The position numbers were made by a program, and so were the translations under genes. The notes beneath the pieces were generated by a model that was given only the letters and a program-made list of their open reading frames with translations, searched no databases and had not been told where the DNA came from. 64,000 nucleotides of DNA, from NCBI GenBank assembly GCA_023627715.1, contig JAMAHW010000024.1, positions 62,001 to 126,000 of the forward strand, read 5' to 3'. Every line of letters begins with the position of its first letter. Position 1 is the first letter of the stretch. Positions 34,926 through 46,447 of this stretch are shown piece after piece. The stretch is from Periconia sp. R9002. Taxonomy: Eukaryota > Ascomycota > Dothideomycetes > Pleosporales > Periconiaceae.

Positions 34926-37900
34926 CCGCTCCTTCCATCCACCTACTACTACCTACCTACTTCCCCCACCTACCCTATCCTATCCAATCCCATCGTACCA
35001 ACCAACCAACCCTCACCTCCTCAAACCAAACCAAACCAAACCCAACACGCCGACGAAAAATTCATCCAGTCCAGCTCTCGCACCATCCATCCATACATAC
35101 CTCCATACCGCCTCATTCCAAAAAAAAACTCCTTAAGTCAAGAAAGAAAAGGGGGAAATATTTGTAGTAAAGCCCACCACCACCCTTCTTTTGTCTATGT
35201 AGGTATTTGTTATATTAAAGTGTTTCTCTTCTTCGCAGCAATTGATTAGTGTAACTAGCTGAGGTGTTTATAATTTTTTTTGTTGTATTTGCATTGTATG
35301 TACTGTTTTATACTATCTGCTACCGGACTGGTAGAGGAGGGTGGATTGAGGGGGGGAAAGGGTAAATGGGAAGGTGGAGGTAGTAAGTATTAATAGGTAC
35401 GGATTGATACATACAGACATAGAGGTATAGATAGGGAAAAGACGTGGTATATATTAATAATGGTGTGTATAGACTTGTTTAGGTACGGCTGTACTGTGCT
35501 GTGTTGATATGGGATAGTGTGTGGACTTATTTGGGATTGGATGGATTTATGCGGCAACGATAGGGATGTTAGAGGGGATAAGTGGTGAGGGAGGCTGGAG
35601 GTTGGAGGGGTTTAGGGGGCTGATAGGTAGGGAGGGGGGAGGTTGTGTGCGATAGTGATGTTTGTATTTGTGTAGTTGTGGTTGTAGTTACAGGCGGGAG
35701 GGTGAGGGGGGATGATGTGTAGATGTGTAGATGTGTGCTTAGGTAAGGTGAGAGGGGAGATAGGTAGGTAGATTAAGTGGGAAATCATCATGAGTGTAAA
35801 TGACTACGAAAAGCGAAGGAGAAAAGGGTGTGGACGAGATGATTGATTACTTTGGAGAGATGATTGCAGGTTGGGATTGCTGCATATCAAGAGATCTAAG
35901 AAACAGTACGCATGTTCTGTATGGTAATGCCTTCACCTCTACTTGGCGTAATGCCTAATTCCTTCCGTGCATTTCTGAGAACGAACGTCTCGCTTCGTTC
36001 CGACCAACCAACCAACCGCATTGCATAGGTACTAATCATATGCAAGTATGACTGAAGCGTTTCACACCACACCGACACCAACACCAAGCCCAATTTTTCC
36101 GTTCGGTGGTTCCTTTTCTTCTTCTCCTTCTTCTTCTCGCCCTCTTGGCGGTCGAGATCTCAGACCCAACCCCGCAGTGGAGAAGGAGGAGGCGGTCTGT
36201 ATCACATCTCCCTCAATAGCAGAGGGGAACTATCGAAACGGGAGGAAGGGTTAGTTATGCTGTTCGGTGTCAGGTCAGGCGAGGCCAAGGTGGAGTTTGT
36301 GGGTGAGAGCGGCTCATTAGGGAGCAAGCTGGGTTACTTGTTTGAACGTGAACCAGTGGCTAAGTGGAGAGGAATGGGCATTTGCGACAGACGGTTGCTC
36401 GTTTGAAAGAAAAAAAAAAATTGGCCTCGGGGTGTTGCAGATTGGTTAGCTAGATCACATGCATAGGTTGGCAAGTGTCCGCCGAGACATTTGTTGGTGG
36501 ACTTTTGGATCTCAATGGCAGCCTTGCGGGGCGGCGCAAGCGAGGGGATGGTTCGTTGGATCAATGGTTCTGGTGGGCAGGACAGGACAGGGGGACGGAA
36601 ATACTCCAAGCCGACCCGCCCCCCGTCGCTGGCCTCTCTCGAGATTCGACAACAGAGACAGGCAAGCTGCAGGCAGCGTGCATGGCTGCAGGTTTGCGCG
36701 CACGGCGTTTCCGAGCGGCGCGTCAGTCGTGTCGGTGTCGCTAGCTAAGCTAGCTACTTTACTTGCAGCCAGAGCAATAACGAAGCATCGGTATCATGGG
36801 AAACGGACCGGGCATTGCTGTACATGCTATACACTTGGGTTGCTTAGGTGGCGCGGCGTTATAGCTATAGGGGGCTATTTCTGGCACACGGTACCTTGGG
36901 ACGGGGTTATTTTATTATTGTATTGCCATGAGGAGATGAGATATAGGATGGATCGATGTGATGAGGAGGATAAGATGGGATAGGCGGCGGCAGTGGGTCG
37001 GTCCATCCAATGTAAGGAAGGAAGGAAGGAAGCAAGCGCCGGTTTCGCTTTTCAGACGGAATCCTTCATGGAATGAATGAATGAATGCTTTGCTGCTTTT
37101 AGCTTTGCATTGGCATTTGCATCTTGCATTTTGCGCAATCTGCCCCGACATACAGCGTGGCGCAACGGTAACAGTTGAGTTCTGTTGTCTCGTCGGCAAC
37201 GAGAGCAGATCCTTCCATAGTGGTCATCACATTCATGTACTTGTATACGGTGTGTTTTCATGTTGATGAAAGGGAACGGGTGCAATGCCCTAGACGAGTT
37301 TCAAGAGGGGAGATGACGAGGACAAGAAACACAAACAGCACAAGAAAGAGATTGGGATGGTTAGGAAACAAGGCCCAAGTGAGAAGGAGGCTGAAACGCA
37401 TCGTCGTGGTAATTTGCGGACGAGTGTTTCGAGGAGGGAGGGGGGGGGTGACGGACGGAGGTGGAAGGAGAGGTGTGAGGTGATCAAACCCTTTGGCGCC
37501 CGGGAGCCACTTGGTTGGTTGACTTGTGAAACACCCACGCACTCGCCTAGCCTCTGTGGGGGCTGTGATTGGCCGGCGACGGGGCAATGGAGCCTTTATT
37601 GGCAATCCAGGTGCGACATTGGCCTGCCTGCAGCCGGGCGGGCGTCGTCTCGATAGTCGCTGACTGTGCCGTACCGTATCATATCTCTCTATACCATACC
37701 ATACCTGCCTCTATTCCTCGACATCTACTGCCTATCTTCAACAGTCAGTCTTGCTGATGCATGCTTGGGCAAGTTGAACGGTGAGACGGCAGTGCATTAC
37801 CATATCATCCATCATCCCATGTCAGCCAGCTACCTAGCTAGGCATCCCGCGTGGGTGGATGCAAAACGGCAGCTCCAGAGGATGTGGGCCTGGACTAGAC

Positions 37901-38483
37901 TACTACAATACTACTTAGGCTACTACTTTGGCCTAGGTAGGTTCGTTCCCAATTTGCGATGATTCAGGACAGAATATTGTAGGCGGTAATTATGGCGGGC
38001 TATGCTGGGCTATCCCCAGCTAATTCCAGCCGTGCTCGCGTGTATTCAATCCCAAACGAGACGGAATCTGTCAGTCAGTCTACCGTGCTTGGTGCCGACC
38101 AGGGCCCCAGCCCCAGCCCCAGCCTGTCCTGTCCTGTCCCAATACCCAATCCATCCATGCCATGCCAGCGTCGAGTCGGGTCTCTGTTCCTGTCCGCCAG
38201 TCACTAGTCCGCGACCACCGTCGGGACCTGACAAGACAATCTCTCTGTGTGTGTGTGTGAGTGTGTGTGAGACCGGAAACATTGACTGACGGACTGGACT
38301 CATCTGTGTGTGTGTGTGTGGTAGGTGTGGGTGTGCCTGCAAAAGATTCATTCTTTCTCTCTCTACTCACTCTACTCTCTCCCTCCCTCTTCCACCTACC
38401 ACCTACCTACTTACCTACCAACCCCCCACCGCGGGCCCCTTCAAACCTTTTCCACTCTCCGTTGCGTTCCCACTCTGCTGCAG

Positions 38484-38528
38484 TGCTGCTGCTGCTGCTG
38501 CTACTACTACTGCTCCTACTCCTACTCC
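38484..38528. repeat. CTG/CTA/CTC triplet tract
   Basis: An imperfect trinucleotide run (GCTGCTGCTGCTGCTACTACTA-like, then CTCCTACTCC) in the leader of the gene at 38833. Confidence 0.9.
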
Positions 38529-38832
38529 CCCCGCCCCCTTGCTCAGTCTGCTGCTCTTAGCTGTTACAGTACAGTAAAAAAAAGAGCCAGTCGGCCGCGC
38601 ACTGGCCTGCTACAATTACGGAGACCAAGAGGGGACCTGGGACTGCGCCATTGCTGATCGCATCGCATCGTTTTTGCTTGCGTCGACGCCCCTCGTTGCA
38701 CGTCCTCTAATCCTGCCTAGCTGACCCTATCCTTCGACACGTAGTGTAGCGGACCCTCCACGGTCCCTGCTTCACCACCACTCCTCTCATCTCAACTCTC
38801 CCACCGAACCCCTCACCACTCCGCCAGCAGCC

Positions 38833-40381
38833 ATGACAACCGCTGTTGCTCAAACCCCGGTCCCGGCGCCCCATGCGCCTGCCACCTTGGACCATCCCCA
38901 GCCCGCGAGAACATATGCCGCCATTGCGCCCTCCACCGCCGCTGCTTCTGCTTCTGCTTCTTCCCCCATCATCGTGACGCCCAACTCCAAAGCTTCGCAA
39001 CATAGGGTATCGGACAACAATGCTTCACCTACCTCCTCCAGTGATGGCTCCGTACCCCACCAGCGAGCGGAGGGCAAGCGCTCACCACTTTCGTATGTCT
39101 GCTCAAAAGTCTTCGTCGTCTCGTTCTTCCATCAGACACCCTTCTTCTTCTATTAGTCCCACCACCACTCCCATGTCTCCCCCAACCTCAAGAGACGGTC
39201 CTTCCTCTAACCGCAAGTCTGCGACTAGGTCTCGCGGCCCCCAAGCTGCCACCACCGCTCCCAAGATTGTCGTCAAGAAGGAGCCCTCGTCCCCCGACAT
39301 GACCACCTCGCGACACCGCCCGCGACGTCTCGATCTCTCCGCCTCCAACAACATTGTCCACTCCTCGGGCGCCCTCACCGCGAGGCCCGCCGGCCCCTTG
39401 ACCGCCAACGACATGGGCCTCGCCTGCCTGTCCCCGGGCTTCCACACCAACGACCCTTCGATGCGTGAGCAGCTTCACAAGAGCATGGATGTGAGGGAGC
39501 GACAAAGGCAGATCATCGAGGCTCGCCAGAAGAACGGTCCCGGCGGTCCTTCAACTGGCCCTGGCAAGAGCGGCGCTGGAGACGACGACAGCACCCCTCG
39601 AGCTACCGATGCCAGCCCATTCGGCCGTCCCATCAAGACACCCACCACCGCCAGGAGAAAGGGCCCCCCACCCGGTCTTTCCATCGCGCCCCCATCCCAC
39701 TCCCAATTCGCCAACGAGCGTGTGATCCAGTCTGCCCCCATCAACCAGTCCTTCACCGGCTTGCGCAACATGCCCCCATCACGACAGATTGCAAACGCTC
39801 CATCCAACCTCTCTCACTCGTCGCACATCCACCATGTTCCGGCACAGCAGACGAACAACCGACTGCCACCCATTGCGGACGTTTTCCCGGAGCCTCTGGG
39901 CACCTCCCGCCATCCTTACGGAAACAACAGCCCCGGCACCTCGTCGCATTCGAACCAGCCCCCGCCGCTGCCTTCGCCTGGATTCCCTCCCCATCACCAG
40001 CAGCAGGGTCCATTGACGTCTCGCCCACGCGAGTACAAGTCCGCCGAGGAAGCCGTTCAGTCTCTCTCTGGTGGTCGCGAGGATCTCCTCCCCCGCATTG
40101 TTCACTACGGCGGACACCAGCCCCCGACTCCTCCCTCCCCCATGCCCAACAAGAACGCATCATCGTCCTACATGCCCACCTCCGACTTGCACCGCAGTGG
40201 CAGCTCGCGAAGGCGCCCACGAGAGGAATATGAGCGCGACATGGGAACTCCCCCGCTCGGACGCCAGCAGCCACGCACCGGTCCCTTTGGAGAGGGTCGT
40301 GATACCCCCGAAACCCAGCGCAAGAAGAAGGAGGAATTCATTGGCTTGTGCGCAAGAGCTTGGGATCTGTTCCATTCGTAA
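38833..40381 (+). CDS. Conserved Ser/Pro-rich protein, possible regulator
   Basis: Exons 38833..39092 and 39136..40381 (43-nt intron, GTATGT donor) join to 501 residues. The protein is largely disordered: Ala/Pro/Thr-rich start, then Ser/Pro/Arg-rich. More ordered islands are ACLSPGFHTNDPSMREQLHKS followed by DVRERQRQIIEARQK near residue 145-185, EYKSAEEAVQSLSGGREDLLPRIV near 345-370, and the C-terminal RKKKEEFIGLCARAWDLFHS. No named domain is recognised. Such composition, with short conserved blocks and a long CT-rich leader, fits a fungal regulatory protein (inference), but transcription or cell-cycle control would be a guess. The intron call is supported because it restores a single Ser/Pro-rich frame. 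Confidence 0.8.
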
Positions 40382-41721
40382 AAATTGTCTGGCTTCGGCC
40401 TTGTTCCAGCATCATATATCGGTCATACAATAGGTCCTCGCTAGGGAGTTCGGGATGGATCGTTGTCTACGGACACGCCCTTCGCTTGCATTTGCTATGT
40501 TCAGTTCCGCTTCGTACCGTATTTCGATTCTGTCCGCCAACTTTCCTGCATCCGTGGCACCGCTTTTTGCGCACGATACAGCCATATTACCTTTCAATAG
40601 TCGTCGATGTTACACTTCACTATTCTCGCAACACCTTCGCACGCGCGCATCTTATTTCCTTGATATACCATCCTCAAAAAAGCGCCGGCAATCTAATAGG
40701 GCTCGTTCGGATTCTTCCATGGTCACCAATATCTTTTTTTTTTCTTGTTCGACTCTTCACATTTCTATCTTCTACTTTTTCCACGTCCACCAACGCAACG
40801 GACGAAGAAATGGATTGTTGATGTTTTCTGTTCCCATGATGGCTTCATGACGCGGCTCGTATTGGGTTTAGTTTCTTCTTGTCGATACGCTTACTGCCTG
40901 CCTGAGACACCCGTGTTTCACGCTTGTATGAGAAGTGTCCGCAGGTTAGACGCTACTACATTTTTTTTTTCACCGCCGCAGCAAAGACGTTTTCTACTAC
41001 ACCACCCACTTCTTTTGTCTAATTCGAGCTCAATACCTTTTTTTTCGCGCCATTTTTTTTATCAACTTCTCGACCATCGCTATCTTACGTTATTTTGGAA
41101 CCATTTACTTTTTTTTTTCTATTTACAATTCTTCTCTTTGGTCGAGCTGGGATTCCAGCCGACAACTAGGGCGGCGTTAATATTTGTTTCATATGTTTGA
41201 GTTGAAAGGGGGGCTGGATTCGGGGGTTTTGGATGGGAGGGAATCGTCGATGGGATTATTGGTTGGGAGAGGGGGATGAGGGGCTCGAGAGTGTTTTTAG
41301 TTGCGAAATTCTTGTTTGACCAATGTTCACCACCTTTTTTTTGTTGCCATCACGATCAATCTGCTCTTGCATGTGCTTGCTATGTTCTCGTCATTCAACG
41401 TCGACACAATGTCTGTTCCGAATTATTCTACGTCCATCTATAGGATTGCTTCACTAACCTCACCTAGTGACACCTACATACCCAAAAAAACAATGCACAC
41501 TATTAACCTATTGAGCAAAAAAAATCCTTCGTACTTTTCTTCTTCTTTTTCTATTTCTCCGTAGCGCGCAAATCCTACACATGTCAGCATTCGCGTTGCC
41601 CTAAGCTTTCTCTCTATGTCTTTTTCTAAAAAAAAAAAAAGTAAAGTCTTTTAAGAGCGTCTGTGCCCAATGTCCGATAGTGCTAAGTCCAACTCCGAAG
41701 TGCACGTGCGTTGTCGGCTAT

Positions 41722-41784
41722 GTAGGTAGGTGAGGTGGGAGTCGCGGGGCCTCGGTAGAGTAAGAGTAGAGTGAATCCTTCCTG

Positions 41785-41819
<35 letters not shown>

Positions 41820-42060
41820 AAATAGAAATGGGAAATTTTGTGTAAAGTTTTTATTTTTTGAGTAGGTAAAATTGTACAATTATTATGNNNNNNNNNNTGG
41901 TAGGTGTGGTGGGTGTCGGGGGGCCTCGGTAGTGTAAGAGTTGCGTGAATCCTTCCTTTCTTTTTTTTTTTTTTTTTTTTTTTTTTCTCAGAAAAGAGAA
42001 ATGGGAAATGTGGAGAACAGTATTTATTGTGAGAGTAGGTAACATGGTACATTAATTATG
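41722..42060. repeat. ~175-bp tandem duplication with long T runs, split by a gap
   Basis: Copy 1 (about 41722-41887) and copy 2 (about 41898-42060) share GGTAGGTGNGGTGGG, GGGGCCTCGGTAG, GTGAATCCTTCC, a long T tract (41787-41815 and 41961-41986), AGAAATGGGAAAT and a GAGTAGGTAA end. They differ at many positions, so they are not identical alleles of one sequence. Confidence 0.85.
41888..41897. other. Assembly gap (10 N)
   Basis: Ten N bases between the two copies of the tandem repeat. The true distance and any further copies are unknown. Confidence 0.97.
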
Positions 42061-43848
42061 TACCTAGGGTATGTTAGTTAAATAAACCGCGCGAATCTTA
42101 TTGTAAGCAATCAATGCGGAGGAAGAAAGAAGAAGAATAGGTACATAGGTAGTGTATGTACAACTATAAATATAGACACGAACCAACCCTCACGTTTACG
42201 CTCACATTTACGCGATTCAGGTACCTAGAGTAGGGTCCCCCCCCCCATGTAGGGGACTACACATGGGCATGTATAAAATATATGTCTTATCTCATCCTTC
42301 CCTTCGTATATTTTCGTCCAGTTGGGGTAGATTAATGGATTGCCTTGACTTAGGATCACTTACATACATGTTACCTTACATACCTACCTCTAAGTACTAT
42401 AACGCTATACGTACGTAAATGGGCCTTGAAAACAATTTTGGATTTGGCTTAAACACTTTGCGGTTTACGTATGTATGTGAGATTGATGGATATGTACCTA
42501 CAGTCTTGTATACGTTAATATATACGCATCTATTACCGGAGGTGATGGTAGTTTGTTTTGGTTGTTGGGGTATGGATGTTAGGCATGTATTTTCTCCTAC
42601 CCGTTGCTTCTCTTTACAGATGTTGATGTTTGATTACATACATACGATTGATTCCTTTCACGGTGTGACTGGTGGGGAACTTGGTATTTTCTTCCTTCCT
42701 TTCCTTTTGTGTTTTTGTGTTTTTTAGGGGGAGAGAGGGGGCGCTGGGTGATGGTTGATGAGGAGGTATTGGAGGTACTGTTCCAAGAACGGTAACGACG
42801 ATGAACGTCTTTGAAGAATTCTTTTCATGAGTATTGATGTCGTGTATATATCATTGATACCTACGTATGTAGGAGTGTACCTACCTGTATGTAGGACATC
42901 TGGAGACAGTCAACAAACGGGTATTATCACGTGCCACCCTACCCACCTCACCCCACAACACTTCCATAATCCAATCGGTCCCGCTCCACGCTCCTCGCCG
43001 TGTTCACACTTGTGTTGCAGGACGAGTGGATGGTAACGAATGAGTGAGTGACATCAGAGATCAATAGGTACCTACATCAATGCACACGCTACACAGCATG
43101 GCTTGCTGTTTCGATACATGCGAGCATTCGTACGACGTGGACGTGACGGTACGGTGGTCGTGCATGGTAACATGGTGTTTCGCGTGGCTGGAGACGTTTT
43201 TTTTGTGGGGGTTGGGCATGTGTGTGGCGGAATTGAGGACGCGTTGGGGAACGATTGGTTGGTGCAGGGCAGCGGCTCAATGGGTGATTATGTCTTGTTT
43301 GATTGAGGAAGACGTGACAGGGGGAATATTGTAGGGTCCATAGGTAGCCGGATTGGGTGATATCGCCTGTATAAGAATCGTCGTACATAATCGATACGTT
43401 TGTGTTACCGCTGATCGTTCTGTTGTGAACCATTGCAGCGCATGAACTTGCTAACGCCCCTGTGCGACCGTAAAGAATGGGAAGGAGACATGATGCGGAG
43501 TGGTGTATTATTGGAAGAGCATGCACGAGTGGAACCAGGCAAAGAGACAATCAATAGATTGACAATTTTTGTTCCATTGCGGAGGCGTTTTCGTGCTAGT
43601 TTTTTGGCCTCGGTCGGGGGACCTTTGAAAGAATAGATGACTAGGTAGTACAATACACGTAAAAAAGATTACCCAAGAAAGAGAAGAAGAAAAAAAACAT
43701 ACTCAAGCCATTAAGCCCGGCCGAAAATCAATATTGACGTAACTGGAAGAAGCAACCATGTGAAATCCTAGCGCCGTTTCGCTGCCGTGAAAATGAATTT
43801 TGCAAACTAGATCCGAAGAGAGATGATCGTTTTTCGTTGTTCGATCGT

Positions 43849-44797
43849 TTAGTGAAGAGTGCCGTAGTCGCCATTCGTGATGCCGTTGGGAACGGCCTGC
43901 AAGCTGATCTTTTTGAAGTCCTTTGCCAGAGAATCACCCTTGCTCTTGGTGTCCTTGAGAGAAACTGAGTGCTGCTGCTGCACAGGCGAATCGACCACGG
44001 TGTTGTCCTCTGACAATTCCGCCTCCGGCTCATCCGCCTCATCTTCAACATCTGCCTCGCCTCCGGCCTCAACATCGCCCTCACCCTGTTCCTCATTGTC
44101 GCCAAGCTCCTCGTCCACATCGATAAGTTCCTCAGCCTCAGCAGGGTCGTCGCGCGAGTCAGGCACAACGTCCTCGCTCAACCTCCAGTCCTGGATAGCC
44201 TTGATGATATCAACAGCAAGTTGACCATTCTTGCGGAGTGCCTTGTCCCAGTGTGGTGGGATGCCCTTCTCCAACACCATCAAGCGTGCAACGCTGTGTA
44301 CAAGCATGTGCCTCATGGGGCTGCCATCCTCCGTGTTGGCGTAGATGTATTGCACTCTCCTCAAACCGGGGTAGGTGTCGGAGTACTTGTACCACTCGCG
44401 CACTACCTGTAGCACGTCGGCGATAAGGGCGGGGATTTGAAGTTTCTCGGCGAGGAGGTAGAGGTCGAAGAGAACAGAGAGGTCGGCTTCCTCACGGGGA
44501 ACGGGGAGAGAAGTGCTGTAGAGCCACCCGACGAAAGTCTTGAATGTTACATCCTCCTCTTCGGGGAGACCATAGGAACTGGTGTTGGAGTCTTTCTTGT
44601 AGAAGATGTTGCGGAAGAAAGGGGAGTGGTAACAGAGGAGCTTCTCGTGGAGGATCCAGTGGGTGTTCTCAGGTCCGACATAGATGTCGACCATGGAGCG
44701 GGAGAGGAGCCTGCAATTGTGAGCATGATTGATAATTTTGTGAGATTTGGGGTGAAACATACTCATTGAGCGGCTTTTCCTGCATAGCTGACTGCAT
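43849..44797 (-). CDS. BTB/POZ-domain protein
   Basis: Exons 44797..44763 and 44710..43849 on the minus strand (52-nt intron, GTATGT donor, TTGCAG acceptor) join to 298 residues. The BTB fold occupies about residues 15-115: SMVDIYVGPENTHWILHEKLLCYHSPFF, then PEEEDVTFKTFVGWLYSTSLP and a helical LFDLYLLAEKLQIPALIADVLQ. The C-terminal third is very acidic (Glu/Asp/Ala/Gly) and probably disordered, with a final basic stretch near KDFKKISLQAV. Fungal BTB proteins of this size often serve as substrate adaptors of Cullin-3 ligases or as scaffolds; the target is unknown. The first exon is only 35 nt, so a start further upstream is possible. Confidence 0.85.
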
Positions 44798-46447
44798 GTT
44801 GTAGTATTAAGTAGCCTGGTGAGAGCAGAAGTGTTCGTAAAGGGTATATCGTAAATACGGAAAAGAGATGGAAGCAGAATATGTTATACAGGGCCACAAA
44901 CCGAGACGCCTGGGACTGGAAAGCTAGGCGAGTGAAGGGAAGAATAGCTTTTGGGGAGAGATGTGGCCGTGTGTGTGGGTTTAAAAAGCAGGTAAGGAGG
45001 TTGGGGTGACGGAACCCGTAGGTGATGTCATAGCCGTATAACCTTGTTTGAGGTCGCATCCCTGCCTACATATGCACATAACGACCTCTCCTCACTTGGC
45101 TGGGATTACGTCGATCACTTCACCAATTGCTGTGCCCCGAGAAAGAATCCCATGTTATTTTAGTTCGACAAATCCCAATCTAACGTGTTGTGGTGTGCAT
45201 GTGGTTGAGAACCGCTCCATCGTAGGTGGCTTAATTAAGCGAGGCGTTCAGTAGAAACGACTGTCTCCATGCGTTGATGGCTGAGCAGCTGAAATGAGAA
45301 GACGGGAAATCCTTGTCGATGCGTTTTAGGCTGTGAAGCCTGTGATCCTTCAATCGAGATCCCGAGCTATCGCATCCATGCAATTCACGAACACTGCGAA
45401 GTTCAGTGGTACTATGCAACTGGGACCTGAGGACTCCAGCGCAACCTGTAATGAATATGAGATGAGAATATCCATGCGTACGAATCTACTCGCTGTAGCC
45501 TGATGATACAATAAATTTCGACGCCGTAACATTGCCATATGGAGAGGTTGAAGGATGGTTCTCAGGAGGATGGTTTGGCGATGACGTACTGCCATGAAAG
45601 CTGATTGGCCCGTGCAGACTACATCAGAAATAGGAACACGAGGCTGTTGGGGATGGGAAGATTGTGTTGGAAAATGTAGCATTAAGTCACTGTGTATACA
45701 TGAATGTTCAAATGAAATGATTAAGTTGATTATATTTTACTGACCGGCCATCCCCGGTTCTAGTGAGGGTAAATCGCAAAGTTAGGTCTGTATGAATCTG
45801 ACTATTCCCCCGAGAAGTTTGTAATGTTTTCAAGTTCATGGGCAGAAAATCCTAAACGTCCTATGCCACGAGATTTCAATGGAGGGAATAGAATCTACCC
45901 TGTTTTAATCAGCGCGGTATGTAGGCACGTAGAATCATTGATCTCTTCTCTTCCTGCGTTGTCTATAGACATATTTTGGGGGTAATTAATGGATAAGATG
46001 AATTGGGATTGAATACACGTAATTAACAATACTTTGAGAGTTGATTATACTTGTATTCGTCCAGCCAAGGACGTTACCTGAGATCAAAATTAGTGTTTAT
46101 ACCGTGACTGATTACACCAATCAATTGCGAAGACGAAAATACATTCGATGGACGTAATTTGGGAGATAATTGCTCGACGAAAAGACTCCAGATTCAAAAC
46201 ACTTAATTAAAATACTTTTGGAGTTGATTATACCTGTCTTAATTCTCCATCGCGGCTAGAACCTGTGGCAGACACTAATAGTGATCTTAACGATCACGAA
46301 GGGAAAGAGGACGGACAATAGCAAGACATGATGACCAAACCGAAAACACTGCATTATTTGCCAATTCCTCTCAAAATAGCCCTAACTTTCACCCTACATC
46401 CTCATACATTGATAAAAAGTCCGAGAATTCGCTCGAGTGTCCCAGGA
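44798..46447. other. Intergenic region with AT-rich decayed repeats
   Basis: The first ~250 bases are the promoter of the BTB gene. From about 45690 to 46260 the DNA is AT-rich, with repeated TTAATTAA and GAGTTGATTATA words (listed separately). No gene is supported. Confidence 0.5.
46021..46240. repeat. Diverged AT-rich tandem repeat (~184 bp period)
   Basis: AATTAACAATACTTTGAGAG then TTGATTATACTTGT (from 46021) matches AATTAAAATACTTTTGGAG then TTGATTATACCTGT (from 46205). Flanking TAATTTGGG words also correspond. A weaker GATTAAGTTGATTATA copy lies near 45720. Confidence 0.7.

Larger units (their letters stand above)
34475..38832. other. 4.4-kb gene-poor intergenic region
   Basis: No gene recognised. 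It contains two copies of a ~110-bp diverged tandem repeat (34711-34925), many TACC/GGTA words, GT runs near 38246-38269 and 38305-38321, and a CTG/CTA/CTC triplet tract near 38484-38528. The part from ~38380 on is a long CT-rich leader of the Ser/Pro-rich gene at 38833. Confidence 0.5.
40382..43848. other. 3.5-kb intergenic region with assembly gap
   Basis: No gene recognised. The left part (to ~41600) is T-rich on the + strand and may hold a long 3' UTR of the preceding gene. The centre has a tandem duplication around a 10-N gap (listed separately). TACC/GGTA words and CCTAGGT-type palindromes recur near 42060, 42220 and 42370-42410. A run of C lies at about 42238-42246. Confidence 0.5.

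Noticed and set aside
37155..37225. tRNA-like A-box (TGGCGCAACGGTAA)
   Set aside because: No matching B-box, anticodon arm or acceptor stem follows, so this is not a tRNA gene.
43728..44168. 146-codon frame overlapping the BTB gene
   Set aside because: It is the out-of-frame shadow of the acidic C-terminus of the BTB protein.
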